Assembly: GCA_002449845.1 (NCBI GenBank) | Contig: DJXW01000037.1 | Location: 4,750-68,749 of the forward strand | Direction of reading: 5' to 3' | Length of the DNA stretch: 64,000 nucleotides | From: Prevotella sp. UBA6994 | GTDB taxonomy: Bacteria; Bacteroidota; Bacteroidia; Bacteroidales; Bacteroidaceae | Shown here: positions 42,474-51,897 of the stretch, in pieces | How the letters are laid out: every line of letters starts with the position of its first letter | Numbering within the stretch: position 1 is the first letter of the stretch | Notes under the pieces: model-generated | What the model saw: only the letters and a program-made list of their open reading frames with translations | Databases searched by the model: none | What the model was told of the DNA's origin: nothing | Made by a program: the position numbers and the translations under genes

Positions 42474-44924
42474 ATGAAAAAGTTATCTTTCATCCTGTTC
42501 TTTTTTACCGTATGTAATGTTTTAACCCATGCTCGCGAACGAAGTTGTTTCGATGAAGGATGGTTGTTTACCTTGGGCAACGATGAGAAAATGGCTCAAG
42601 TAGATTATAATGATTCCCAATGGAGAAGACTTGACTTGCCACACGATTGGGCTATCGAGGGCGACTTTTCTGCATCTAATCCTTCTGGGGCAGGTGGTGG
42701 AGCGTTGCCTGGTGGTATTGGTTGGTATCGGAAACATTTCAAGGTAACAGACGCTGCTCAGTTTGATAAGTATTTCATTGAATTTGATGGGGTCTATATG
42801 AATTCCTCAGTTTATCTGAATGGACATCTGTTGGGATTCCGTCCTTACGGTTATAGTTCTTTTGAGTACGATATGACTCCTTATTTGAATATGGATGGTG
42901 ATAATGTGCTTTCCGTGAAGGTGGACAATAGCGACCAACCTAATTCCCGTTGGTATAGTGGTTGTGGTATTTATCGTCATGTATGGCTCACCAAGACCCA
43001 TGCCCTGCACGTAGCTCATTGGGGAACTCACGTAGTTACCACTGCAAAGGGAAATCTCACCGTTACCGTAGAATTGAAAAACGAGTCTTCTTTCCAAGTT
43101 CGTCCTCTAATTCGTCACACCGTATATGATAATAAAGGCAAGGTAGTTGCAACCAAAAAAGGTAATTCTACCACCCAGACATTGAAGGTAAAGAATCCTC
43201 TTTTGTGGTCGATTGATCAGCCAAATGTTTATAGCGTGAAAACGGAAATCCTTGTCAATAAGCAAGTCGTAGATGAGTATTACACCACGACGGGGTTCCG
43301 TTCTTTCCAGTTTGATGTCAACAAAGGTTTCTTCCTCAATGGCAAATCCATGAAAATCAATGGCGTGTGCAATCATCACGACCTTGGTTGTTTGGGTGCT
43401 GCTCTCAATGAAGATGCCCTTCATCGTCAATTGGCAATATTAAAAGAGATGGGGTGCAATGCTATTCGTTGTTCTCATAACCCTCCTCCCCCTGAATTAC
43501 TGAATATGTGCGATACGATGGGATTCATCGTTATGGATGAGAGTTTTGATATGTGGCGACGCAGAAAGACACAAAACGACTATGCCCGTTTCTTTGACGA
43601 GTGGCACGAACGTGATTTGACTGATTTGGTGCTACGTGACAGAAACCATCCTTCTATCTTGATGTGGAGCATAGGCAATGAAGTGTTAGAACAATGGTCA
43701 TCCGCAGAGGCTGATACGCTGACGTTAGAACAGGCAAACCTAATCCTCAACGCCGGTCACGATGCGTCAACGTTAGCACAAGAAGGAGAGATGAGTGTCA
43801 ATTCCTTGCTGACAAAACACTTGGCAGAGATTGTACGTAGATACGACAATACCCGCCCCATTACGGCAGGGTGTAACGAACCCAATCCCAACAACCATTT
43901 ATTTAAGAGTGGAGCCATAGACATCATAGGTTTTAATTATCATAGACAATGGATTAAAGATGTGCCTACCAACTTCCCCGGCAAGCCTTTTATCATGACA
44001 GAGAGTGTTTCCGCTTTGCAAACACGTGGCTATTATCGTATGCCAAGCGACTCTATTTACATCGCCCCAGACCGTTGGGACAAGCCTTTCACTGATCCTT
44101 CTATGATGTGTAGCGCATACGACAATTCACATGCGCCGTGGAGCTCTACTCATGAGGAAACTTGGGAAATCGTCAAGCATACTCCTTATTGTGGCGGACA
44201 ATTTATTTGGACAGGATGGGATTATTTGGGTGAGCCTACACCTTATGGATTCCCAGCCCGCAGTTCTTACTTTGGCATTATCGATTTGGCTGGTTTCCCG
44301 AAAGACGCATACTATATGTACCAAAGTGAATGGACCAATCAAGATGTGCTCCATCTCTTCCCGCATTGGAACTGGATTCCTGGACAAACCATTGATATGT
44401 GGTGTTATTATAATAATGCCGATGAAGTGGAACTTTTCATCAATGGGCGTTCGCAGGGTGTCAGAAGTAAGAAGGACGGCCATCAATATCACGTGATTTG
44501 GAGAGTTGCCTTTGAACCAGGTGAGGTGAAAGTAGTATCTCGCAAAGCTGGCATTCAGGTGGCTGAACAAGTCATTAAAACGGCAGGAAGTCCCTACCAG
44601 ATTCGCCTGACAACCGACAGAAACAGTTTGCAAGCCAATGGCAAAAACCTTGCTTTTGTCACGGTAGAGGTGGTTGATAAAGATGGCAACTTATGTCCAA
44701 ATGCCGAGAACCAAATCTTCTTTGATGTTGAAGGAGCAGCTACCATTGCCGGAGTGGACAATGGTTGCCAAACTTCTATGGAGCGATTTAAGGACAACAA
44801 GCGCAAGGCTTTCTTTGGCAAGTGTCTTGTAGTTCTGCAATCAGCCAAGCAAAAGGGAAATATCAAACTGACTGCCAAGGGTGTTGACTTAAAGGAAGCC
44901 ACGTTAAACATTACTTGCAAATAA
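42474..44924 (+). CDS. Glycoside hydrolase family 2 enzyme, probable beta-galactosidase
   Basis: Exported GH2 of 816 residues. A signal peptide (residues 1-20) is followed by the jelly-roll sugar-binding domain (LPHDWAIEGDFS), an Ig-like domain and the TIM barrel with CNHHDLGCLGAALNE. Acid/base E403 sits in WSIGNEVLEQW and the nucleophile E510 in MTESVSALQTRGYY. C-terminal DUF4982-like and Ig-like domains complete the layout (SPYQIRLTTDRNSLQANGKN). Activity on beta-galactosides is typical of this layout but is not certain. It is coupled with the LacI regulator and has a paralogue at 48220. Confidence 0.92.
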   Translation: MKKLSFILFFFTVCNVLTHARERSCFDEGWLFTLGNDEKMAQVDYNDSQWRRLDLPHDWAIEGDFSASNPSGAGGGALPGGIGWYRKHFKVTDAAQFDKYFIEFDGVYMNSSVYLNGHLLGFRPYGYSSFEYDMTPYLNMDGDNVLSVKVDNSDQPNSRWYSGCGIYRHVWLTKTHALHVAHWGTHVVTTAKGNLTVTVELKNESSFQVRPLIRHTVYDNKGKVVATKKGNSTTQTLKVKNPLLWSIDQPNVYSVKTEILVNKQVVDEYYTTTGFRSFQFDVNKGFFLNGKSMKINGVCNHHDLGCLGAALNEDALHRQLAILKEMGCNAIRCSHNPPPPELLNMCDTMGFIVMDESFDMWRRRKTQNDYARFFDEWHERDLTDLVLRDRNHPSILMWSIGNEVLEQWSSAEADTLTLEQANLILNAGHDASTLAQEGEMSVNSLLTKHLAEIVRRYDNTRPITAGCNEPNPNNHLFKSGAIDIIGFNYHRQWIKDVPTNFPGKPFIMTESVSALQTRGYYRMPSDSIYIAPDRWDKPFTDPSMMCSAYDNSHAPWSSTHEETWEIVKHTPYCGGQFIWTGWDYLGEPTPYGFPARSSYFGIIDLAGFPKDAYYMYQSEWTNQDVLHLFPHWNWIPGQTIDMWCYYNNADEVELFINGRSQGVRSKKDGHQYHVIWRVAFEPGEVKVVSRKAGIQVAEQVIKTAGSPYQIRLTTDRNSLQANGKNLAFVTVEVVDKDGNLCPNAENQIFFDVEGAATIAGVDNGCQTSMERFKDNKRKAFFGKCLVVLQSAKQKGNIKLTAKGVDLKEATLNITCK

Positions 44925-44934
44925 TCATTGATAG

Positions 44935-46209
44935 ATGAGTGAACCGTTAGCTGAACGAATGCGTCCCCATACGCTCGACCAATACGTGGGACAGGAACAC
45001 TTAGTTGGTGAGGGGGCTGTCTTACGTAAGATGATTGATGCGGGAAGAATCTCTTCATTTATCCTTTGGGGACCTCCAGGTGTGGGAAAAACCACGTTGG
45101 CACAAATCATTGCCAATAAGTTGGAAACACCGTTCTATACGTTGAGTGCGGTGACCAGTGGCGTGAAGGATGTGAGAGACGTGATAGAACGTGCCAAGAA
45201 CAATCGTTTTTTCAATTCGCGCTCACCCATTCTCTTCATCGATGAAATCCATCGTTTTAGCAAGTCGCAACAAGACTCCCTGCTTGGGGCTGTAGAGCGA
45301 GGAACGGTAACGTTGATAGGAGCCACGACGGAGAACCCTTCCTTTGAAGTTATTCGTCCATTGTTGTCTCGTTGCCAACTTTACGTGTTGAAACCTCTTG
45401 AGAAAGACGATTTGCTGGAATTACTTCATCGTGCCATTGATGAAGATGTGGAATTGAAAAAGAAGAAGATTGTCTTAACCGAAACAAATGCGATACTACG
45501 GTTCAGTGGCGGAGATGCACGTAAACTCCTCAATATCTTGGAATTGGTGGTTGAGGCAGAAGACACCGACGAAATAGAAATTACCGATGAAAAGGTGGTC
45601 AATCGTCTTCAGCAAAATCCTTTGGCATACGATAAGGATGGAGAAATGCACTACGACATTATCTCTGCCTTTATCAAGAGCATCCGTGGCAGCGACCCTG
45701 ATGCGGCTTTGTATTGGATGGCTCGAATGATTGAGGGTGGGGAAGACCCGCAATTCATTGCTCGTCGTTTGGTCATCAGTGCTGCCGAAGATATTGGCTT
45801 GGCGAATCCCAATGCCTTGTTGTTGGCAAATGCCGCTTTCGATTCGGTCATGAAATTAGGTTGGCCAGAAGGACGTATTCCCTTGGCAGAGGCAGCGGTG
45901 TATCTTGCCACCAGTCCTAAGAGCAATTCTGCTTACTTGGGTATTGACACGGCTTTGGGATTGGTACGTGAAACGGGCAACCAACCCGTTCCCCTGCATC
46001 TGCGCAATGCGCCAACAGCGTTGATGAAACAGTTGGGGTATAGTGATGGGTATAAGTACAGCCACGATTATCCTGGGCATTTTGTAGAGCAACAGTTCTT
46101 ACCCGACCAATTGAAAGACACCCGTATCTGGCACGCTCAACATTCTCCGTCCGAAGAACGATTGTACCAATGGATGTTAACCTGTTGGGGCAATCGGTTT
46201 AAGGAATAG
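44935..46209 (+). CDS. rarA: Replication-associated recombination protein A (MgsA/WRNIP1 family)
   Basis: AAA+ ATPase acting at stalled replication forks. In 424 residues: the N-terminal PLAERMRPHTLDQYVGQEHL, Walker A GPPGVGKTT (residues ~44-52), Walker B ILFIDEIHRFSKSQQDSLL, sensor 1 TVTLIGATTENPSFEVIRPL, arginine finger LLSRC and the C-terminal tetramerisation domain (DPDAALYWMARMIEGGEDPQ). It starts 10 bp after the GH2 stop and may be read from the same transcript despite the unrelated function. Confidence 0.96.
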   Translation: MSEPLAERMRPHTLDQYVGQEHLVGEGAVLRKMIDAGRISSFILWGPPGVGKTTLAQIIANKLETPFYTLSAVTSGVKDVRDVIERAKNNRFFNSRSPILFIDEIHRFSKSQQDSLLGAVERGTVTLIGATTENPSFEVIRPLLSRCQLYVLKPLEKDDLLELLHRAIDEDVELKKKKIVLTETNAILRFSGGDARKLLNILELVVEAEDTDEIEITDEKVVNRLQQNPLAYDKDGEMHYDIISAFIKSIRGSDPDAALYWMARMIEGGEDPQFIARRLVISAAEDIGLANPNALLLANAAFDSVMKLGWPEGRIPLAEAAVYLATSPKSNSAYLGIDTALGLVRETGNQPVPLHLRNAPTALMKQLGYSDGYKYSHDYPGHFVEQQFLPDQLKDTRIWHAQHSPSEERLYQWMLTCWGNRFKE

Positions 46210-46228
46210 AAAAGGTAATATATAAAAT

Positions 46229-46316
46229 AACCATTGGTTACACACATGGTGACCAATGGTTTCTTATATGGTAACCGTTGGTTTCTTATATAGTGACCAA
46301 CGGTTTCTTTCAATTT
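46229..46316. repeat. Four-unit tandem array, exact 22 bp period, ACCnnnGGT cores
   Basis: Cores AACCATTGGT, GACCAATGGT, AACCGTTGGT and GACCAACGGT start at 46229, 46251, 46273 and 46295, exactly 22 bp apart. Spacers such as TTCTTATATGGT and TTCTTATATAGT are the complement of those in the array at 28904, so the two arrays are one family in opposite orientations. This one lies between convergent genes. Confidence 0.85.
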
Positions 46317-46332
46317 GGAAAGTTGGGAACGA

Positions 46333-46420
46333 GTTTTCTAAAGCATATATTGAGCTTTTCTAAACATACTGTTTAGCTTTGGTAAAGATAGTGTTCGTCT
46401 TTGGCAAAGACCATGTTCAT
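46333..46420. repeat. Second 22 bp-period array with CTTTnnnAAAG cores
   Basis: Imperfect palindromes GTTTTCTAAAG, CTTTTCTAAAC, CTTTGGTAAAG and CTTTGGCAAAG are centred at 46338, 46360, 46382 and 46404, exactly 22 bp apart. The sequence differs from the neighbouring ACCnnnGGT array but the architecture is the same. Confidence 0.75.
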
Positions 46421-46425
46421 GCTTT

Positions 46426-48066
46426 CTATTTGTGCCTTTTAATCATGAAGAAACCTAAGCGATGGGTCTTGCCTTTCTTGTTAAGCGATTTCAAAACATA
46501 GAAACCTTCCTTCACGTCGCTCACGTTGGCAGTCTTCCCTCTATACGGTTTCAGCGCAATCATCTTTCCTTGAAGCGTCTCAATGGAAACCATATCGGCA
46601 TCGAGCACGGAGCCTTTTTCGGGAAGATCCAATAGATATCCGTTGCAAGACAATAGTTGGGCATTCGGTACTTGAGCAATTTCGGGCTGATGGCTCTGCA
46701 ATGGCGCACTCTCGTTGCCGTATCTGTCCATTGCCGTTACGGCAAAGTATTTGTCTTTGATGTTCTTGTCGAAATGAATCTGCGTATTTGTCAGTCGGGT
46801 GGCTATGAGATTCTTTCCGTTGTTGATGTCAACAGGACATTGGTTGCTGCTATACACATTATATAATATATAAGGAGCATCACCTTTGTTCGTGCTTCCT
46901 TCCCAATAGAGCGAGTTTCCTTGTAACTTCAGAGAGGTGGGTGATGAGGGAGATGTGGCGTTTGCCCACGTCATAGGAGGAATGAGGGATGGATAAGGGC
47001 AGAATCTCTTGGCAAAACCATAGATTCCCTTAGTGTCATCAGTAAGAAATTTCCCCCTGAAATAGGTGTGTCCCAATCCATATTGTCGCAACACCTCCAT
47101 CTCTTGTGTAATGGTTGACAATGCCCAGTTGCCTTCACGAGGAGACAAGAAATAGATTCCCAAACCAGGTGCGACGATTTTCCCATGACTCTGTTCTGCC
47201 CAATCGATGGCAAAAGGGAAGAATTGCTCGCCCTTGAAATACATCATGGGGAAGAGCTCGTCCATCAATCCGTCTCTCAACCATGCTTGTGCGTCTTGGC
47301 AACCTTTATCGTAAGCATTCCAACCATGCGACCAATATCGGGATAAGTCACTGTATTTACCGATAGGCGAACAACTCATTTTTACCCAAGGTTTCAGTTG
47401 TTTTACCTTATCGTGGATGGCTCTTACTATATTGGTGATGTATTGCCTTCCTTGATGCTTGCTCACCTTCACCCTCCATGTCTCAGGGTATCTGATATAG
47501 TCGAGATGTATTCCGTCAATGTCGTAATTGCGAGTAATCTCTTCGCATAAGTCGGCAAGATAACGTGCCGTTTGCGCATCTTCTGGATTCATGTAACCTT
47601 CATCACCAATCTTCTTGATGAGTTTCGGAAACCGCTTCCGCAATTGGGCGCAACCCTTGCCGTTCCATTTTCCGACAGGCATGGTTACCACCCACGCATG
47701 TATTTCCATTCCACGTTTATGACATTCGTCTATTGCGAATTGCAAGGCATCATATCCCGGACTTATCCCAGGCTTACCGCTCAGGCAACCATCCCAAGGC
47801 TCGTAGAGAGAAGGGTAGATCACCGTTCCCCTGATACGAGTTTGCAGAAGTACGGTATTGATTCCCGCTTTCTTGTATTGGTCAAGTATGGTGCAAAGCT
47901 CTTGCCGTTGCATTTCCGTTCCGTTGCCGTTGTATGAATAACGGTGAGGCCAGTCCAACCCACCGATGGTAGTCAGCCAAACGGCTCTCACTTCATATTT
48001 AGGTGCTTGTGCGTTTGCGTAAAGGCAAAGAGCCAGTAGCAGAGCGATTATTTGTATTTTTCTCAT
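46426..48066 (-). CDS. GHL10-family exported glycosyl-hydrolase-like protein
   Basis: The 546 residues begin with a signal peptide (IIALLLALCLYANAQ). The TIM-barrel GHL10 (DUF187) domain follows with YEVRAVWLTTIGGLDWPHRY, INTVLLQTRIRGTVIYPSLY, RGMEIHAWVVTMPVG and IDGIHLDYIRYPETW. A fibronectin-like module follows at ~390-460 and a beta C-terminal stretch ends the protein. The domain is hydrolase-like; a substrate is not established here. It sits between two GH2 genes, opposite in strand, with a -7 box at 48087-48094. Confidence 0.9.
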   Translation of the reverse strand: MRKIQIIALLLALCLYANAQAPKYEVRAVWLTTIGGLDWPHRYSYNGNGTEMQRQELCTILDQYKKAGINTVLLQTRIRGTVIYPSLYEPWDGCLSGKPGISPGYDALQFAIDECHKRGMEIHAWVVTMPVGKWNGKGCAQLRKRFPKLIKKIGDEGYMNPEDAQTARYLADLCEEITRNYDIDGIHLDYIRYPETWRVKVSKHQGRQYITNIVRAIHDKVKQLKPWVKMSCSPIGKYSDLSRYWSHGWNAYDKGCQDAQAWLRDGLMDELFPMMYFKGEQFFPFAIDWAEQSHGKIVAPGLGIYFLSPREGNWALSTITQEMEVLRQYGLGHTYFRGKFLTDDTKGIYGFAKRFCPYPSLIPPMTWANATSPSSPTSLKLQGNSLYWEGSTNKGDAPYILYNVYSSNQCPVDINNGKNLIATRLTNTQIHFDKNIKDKYFAVTAMDRYGNESAPLQSHQPEIAQVPNAQLLSCNGYLLDLPEKGSVLDADMVSIETLQGKMIALKPYRGKTANVSDVKEGFYVLKSLNKKGKTHRLGFFMIKRHK

Positions 48067-48086
48067 GAATTTCTGTAATTGAGTTG

Positions 48087-48094
48087 CAAAGATA
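48087..48094 (-). promoter_or_regulatory. -7 box (TATCTTTG) of the GHL10 gene
   Basis: TATCTTTG on the minus strand, 20 bases upstream of the ATG at 48066. Confidence 0.65.
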
Positions 48095-48219
48095 CGGTTT
48101 AATTTTCAAATTAAAACTAAATTTTGCGAGTCGTTGCTAAAAATTCGCCTAATTAATTGTTTTACTCGAAATATTTTCTTATTTTTGGTGAATAATTGTC
48201 ATTGAAACAGTTTTATATC

Positions 48220-50658
48220 ATGAAAAGATTACTTATATTATGCGGTTTGATGTGGACGATGTCTGCTTCTTTTGCGCAAGTACGTACCGAGAAATTCATC
48301 AAGAATTGGGAGTTCTCCCGTGACAAGCAAGAATGGAAAAAAGTTTCCGTACCACACGATTGGGCTATAGATGGACCCTTCGACAAGAAATGGGACATGC
48401 AGGTGGTTGCTATCGAGCAAAACGGTGAAAAGGAAAAGAGCGAGAAGACTGGTCGTTCGGGTGCTTTGCCATGGATAGGCGAAGGTTTTTATCGCACGAC
48501 AGTCCATATTGGCAAGACAGAAAAGGCAGAGTTGCTCTTCGATGGAGCCATGAGCGAACCCGTTGTCTATGTCAACGGAAAAGAGGCTGGACATTGGGCG
48601 TATGGCTATAATGCTTTCCGTGTAGATATCACTCCCTTCTTGAAGGTTGGAGATAACCAGATAGAGGTGGATTTGAAGAATGTAGAGCAGAGCAGCCGTT
48701 GGTATCCTGGCGGTGGACTTTATCGTCCCGTGACGCTTATCTTGAAAAACCGCACTTCCATTCGTGACTGGGGAACATATATGCGCACCATTGATGCCAA
48801 TACCCAATGGGCAAAGCTGAGTGTAGATACTCAGGTGGACGGTGTGGAGCAAGGCGGTAATCTTGCCGTAGAGGTTTCCATCATGAACCCAAAAGGCTAC
48901 GTAGAGATTGCGGGACACTCTGGCGTGAAAGCCGACGGTCTGGTACATCTCGACATGGAAATGAAAAAGCCACAGCTGTGGTCGCCAGAGTCACCTTTCT
49001 TATATAAGATGGTTACCCGTTTGTATCGTGACAACCAAGTGATAGATGAGCAAGTGCAAAACGTGGGTATTCGTACATTGGCTTATAGCAAGGAAAAAGG
49101 TTTCCAATTGAATGGCGTTTCCAGAAAGTTTAAAGGTGTTTGTCTGCATCACGACTTAGGACCTCTTGGCGCCGCTGTCAATAAGGCTGCGCTTATCCGC
49201 CAAGCCAAGATATTGAAAGACATGGGATGCGATGCTATTCGTACAGCCCATAATATGCCATCAGCCATGCAGATGGAAGTGTATGATTCGTTGGGCATGA
49301 TGGTGATGGCAGAGAGCTTTGATATGTGGATTTATCCTAAATGTAAGAATGGCTATGCTCGTTTCTTTAAGGAGTGGAGCGACAAGGACATCGAAAACTT
49401 GGTGAGACATCATCGCAATCATCCCTCGCTCGTGATGTGGAGCATAGGCAACGAGATTCCCGAACAGTGGAGTGAGGAAGGCGTGAATATCTCCAAGCGT
49501 TTGCAAGACATTTGCCATAGGTTAGACCCCTCACGTCCCGTTACGCAAGGCATGGATAGGGTAGAGTCCGCATTGAAGTCTGGCTTTGCACAGGTGATGG
49601 ACGTGCCTGGATTCAACTATCGAGTACATAAGTATGATAAGAGCATCAATCAGTTGCCTGTAGGATTCCTTCTTGGTTCAGAAACAGCTTCAACGGTAAG
49701 TTCTCGTGGTGTTTACAAATTCCCTGTGAAAGTATCCAATAGAGCCACTTATCCTGACGGACAATGTTCGGGTTATGATACGGAGTATTGCTCATGGAGT
49801 AATTTGCCAGAGGCAGACTTCTACATGCAAGATGAACGTCCTTGGTTGATAGGCCAGTTTGTCTGGACGGGATTCGATTATTTAGGAGAGCCTACACCTT
49901 ATGATGGCTATTGGCCCTCAAGAAGTAGTTATTTCGGTATTTGTGACTTGGCGGGATTGCCCAAGGACAGGTATTATCTCTATCGCTCGATATGGAACAC
50001 CGAGGAACACACCATTCACCTCTTGCCACATTGGACATGGAAAGACCGTAAGGGGAAGGTAACGCCAGTGTATTGCTATACCGATTATCCGTCAGCCGAA
50101 TTGTTTGTCAATGGCAAGAGCCAGGGACGATTGACCAAGAAATCATCCCTTCAGCCATCATCTTCAACGAGTGAGAAAGCCTTGAACGAGGAACTGCTTG
50201 ACCGTTATCGCCTGCGTTGGAATGACGTGAAATATGAGGCTGGCGAATTAAAAATTGTGGTGTACGATAAAGACGGAAAGCAAGCTGGAGAAGAGGTGCT
50301 GAAAACGGCAGGTGCACCAGTTGCAATGAAATTGGTTGCTGACAGGAAAGACATCTCTGCTGATGGAGAAGACTTGGCATACGTGACAGTTTCGTTGGTT
50401 GATGCCAATGGCGTGGAGATACCTGATGCTTCTGATTCCCTTTGTTTTGAAGTGGAAGGAACTGGTACTTTCAAAGCCGCTTGCAATGGTGACGCAACGT
50501 CTTTGGAACCATTCACCCAACCTCAGATGAAACTCTTTAGTGGAAAGTTGGTTGTTGTTGTTCAATCCACCCAACAGAAAGGAAATATCAAACTCACGGT
50601 AAAAGACCAAGACAACAAGAAAATCCCTTATGGAACGATTACGATTGCCACACGCTAA
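48220..50658 (+). CDS. Glycoside hydrolase family 2 enzyme (second paralogue)
   Basis: An 812-residue exported GH2 with the same domain order as the gene at 42474: signal peptide ending ASFAQ, sugar-binding domain (VPHDWAIDGPFDKKWDM), Ig-like domain, TIM barrel and DUF4982/Ig-like C-terminus. The acid/base is E412 in WSIGNEIPEQW and the nucleophile E488 in LLGSETASTVSSRG. The ATG at 48220 gives a proper signal peptide; an in-frame TTG at 48196 is unlikely. The 3' end overlaps the esterase gene by 29 bp, suggesting the two act together on a decorated glycan. Confidence 0.92.
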   Translation: MKRLLILCGLMWTMSASFAQVRTEKFIKNWEFSRDKQEWKKVSVPHDWAIDGPFDKKWDMQVVAIEQNGEKEKSEKTGRSGALPWIGEGFYRTTVHIGKTEKAELLFDGAMSEPVVYVNGKEAGHWAYGYNAFRVDITPFLKVGDNQIEVDLKNVEQSSRWYPGGGLYRPVTLILKNRTSIRDWGTYMRTIDANTQWAKLSVDTQVDGVEQGGNLAVEVSIMNPKGYVEIAGHSGVKADGLVHLDMEMKKPQLWSPESPFLYKMVTRLYRDNQVIDEQVQNVGIRTLAYSKEKGFQLNGVSRKFKGVCLHHDLGPLGAAVNKAALIRQAKILKDMGCDAIRTAHNMPSAMQMEVYDSLGMMVMAESFDMWIYPKCKNGYARFFKEWSDKDIENLVRHHRNHPSLVMWSIGNEIPEQWSEEGVNISKRLQDICHRLDPSRPVTQGMDRVESALKSGFAQVMDVPGFNYRVHKYDKSINQLPVGFLLGSETASTVSSRGVYKFPVKVSNRATYPDGQCSGYDTEYCSWSNLPEADFYMQDERPWLIGQFVWTGFDYLGEPTPYDGYWPSRSSYFGICDLAGLPKDRYYLYRSIWNTEEHTIHLLPHWTWKDRKGKVTPVYCYTDYPSAELFVNGKSQGRLTKKSSLQPSSSTSEKALNEELLDRYRLRWNDVKYEAGELKIVVYDKDGKQAGEEVLKTAGAPVAMKLVADRKDISADGEDLAYVTVSLVDANGVEIPDASDSLCFEVEGTGTFKAACNGDATSLEPFTQPQMKLFSGKLVVVVQSTQQKGNIKLTVKDQDNKKIPYGTITIATR

Positions 50659-51802
50659 ACCTTATATAATAGGTGTTGCGCTTCTCTTCTGTACATTATC
50701 TGTTCATGCACAGAAACGTTCGGTCTATGAGTATTACCGTGAAATGCCTGTTTATGTAGATTCCATTCAGGCAAGTCTAACGTATCCTCTGGCTTGGAGA
50801 AATTGCCAAAAGACCATGTCTTTCAAGGAATGGCGAAGTAAGGTCAGACAGAAAATCTTTGATTTGATGGGACCTCAGCCACCTAAGGCAGAGGCATTTG
50901 ATATGAAAGTGGTTGCGGAAGAGCAACGTGACGGATATAAGGCACAACGTATCGAGTTTAATCTGTCGCGTTGGTATCGTGTATCGGCTTATCTGCTCAT
51001 TCCTGATGGTAAAGGCAAACATCCGGCGGTGAACCTCTTGCATGATCATGGTGCCCATCTTTTTATAGGGAAAGAGAAGATGATCAAGCCGTTCGCAACG
51101 GATACGGCGGTGATTAATGATGCCAATCGGTGGGTGGATAATCTGTATGAAGGTCAATACATGGGCGACTATCTTGCCAAGAATGGCTACGTGGTTTTCT
51201 CGATGGATGCTCCATTGTGGGGAGAGCGAGGACGAAAAGAGGGAGTTGACCGCAATCGTTACGACATCATAGCTGGAAACATGATGATGTTAGGTCGTGA
51301 CCTTTGTGCATTTATGCATTATGACGACTTGGAATCAACGAGGTTTCTTGCCACCTTGCCATTTGTAGATAAGAAACGAATAGGTTGTGCAGGTTGTTCG
51401 ATGGGAGCATATCGTGCATGGATGTTGGCAGCCTTGAGTGATGATATCAGTGCCTGTTGTGCAGTGTGTTGGATGATTACCACTTCCGACCAACTCACAT
51501 TGAAGTATGGGAGAAAGGAGAACGGCGGCTTTGCCAATTGTATTCCCATGCTTCGCAATTGGATGGATTATCCCGATATTGCGTCCTTGTCTTGTCCTAA
51601 TCCCTTGTTAATCATTGCCGGCAATAAGGATAAGCTCTTTCCCGTTCCTGGTGTAGAGAAGGCATTTGGATTGATGCATCAAGTTTGGGATAGCCAAAAG
51701 AAAGGTAAGAACTTAGAGACTTTCATCCTTGACCAACCTCACGAATGTAATCTCGGAAACCAAAAGGCAGCATTGGAATTTTTTAATAAAAATCTCAAAT
51801 AA
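50630..51802 (+). CDS. Exported alpha/beta-hydrolase (esterase-like)
   Basis: The 390-residue protein has a hydrophobic export segment ending SVHAQ (residues ~13-28). Its alpha/beta-hydrolase core carries nucleophile S257 in GCAGCSMGAYRAW, a probable Asp in IIAGNKDKLFPVPG and catalytic H371 in LDQPHECNLGN. Oxyanion-side LLHDHGAHLFIGKEKMI is typical of dienelactone-hydrolase/acetyl-esterase-like members. It overlaps the GH2 gene by 29 bp, so a carbohydrate esterase removing side groups is a reasonable inference. The ATG at 50630 lies inside the GH2 gene. Confidence 0.82.
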   Translation: MERLRLPHAKPYIIGVALLFCTLSVHAQKRSVYEYYREMPVYVDSIQASLTYPLAWRNCQKTMSFKEWRSKVRQKIFDLMGPQPPKAEAFDMKVVAEEQRDGYKAQRIEFNLSRWYRVSAYLLIPDGKGKHPAVNLLHDHGAHLFIGKEKMIKPFATDTAVINDANRWVDNLYEGQYMGDYLAKNGYVVFSMDAPLWGERGRKEGVDRNRYDIIAGNMMMLGRDLCAFMHYDDLESTRFLATLPFVDKKRIGCAGCSMGAYRAWMLAALSDDISACCAVCWMITTSDQLTLKYGRKENGGFANCIPMLRNWMDYPDIASLSCPNPLLIIAGNKDKLFPVPGVEKAFGLMHQVWDSQKKGKNLETFILDQPHECNLGNQKAALEFFNKNLK

Positions 51803-51804
51803 AC

Positions 51805-51872
51805 CCTAGGAATTCTTAGAAATTCCTAGGAATACCTAGGAATACTTAGATGTTCCTAAGATTTTCTAAGAA
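51805..51872. repeat. Tandem array with exact 10 bp period (CCTAGGAATT-like)
   Basis: Seven consecutive 10 bp units start at 51805, 51815, 51825, 51835, 51845, 51855 and 51865, with consensus CYTAGRAATT. TTCCTAGGAA (51823-51832) is a perfect palindrome. The period is close to one helical turn. It lies between the esterase and FAD-oxidoreductase genes. Confidence 0.8.
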
Positions 51873-51897
51873 TCTTTTTAAAAAACAATTCATTTTA

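Noticed and set aside
48196..48219. Upstream TTG start for the second GH2 gene
   Set aside because: The ATG at 48220 begins a normal signal peptide, whereas the extension places extra residues before it.
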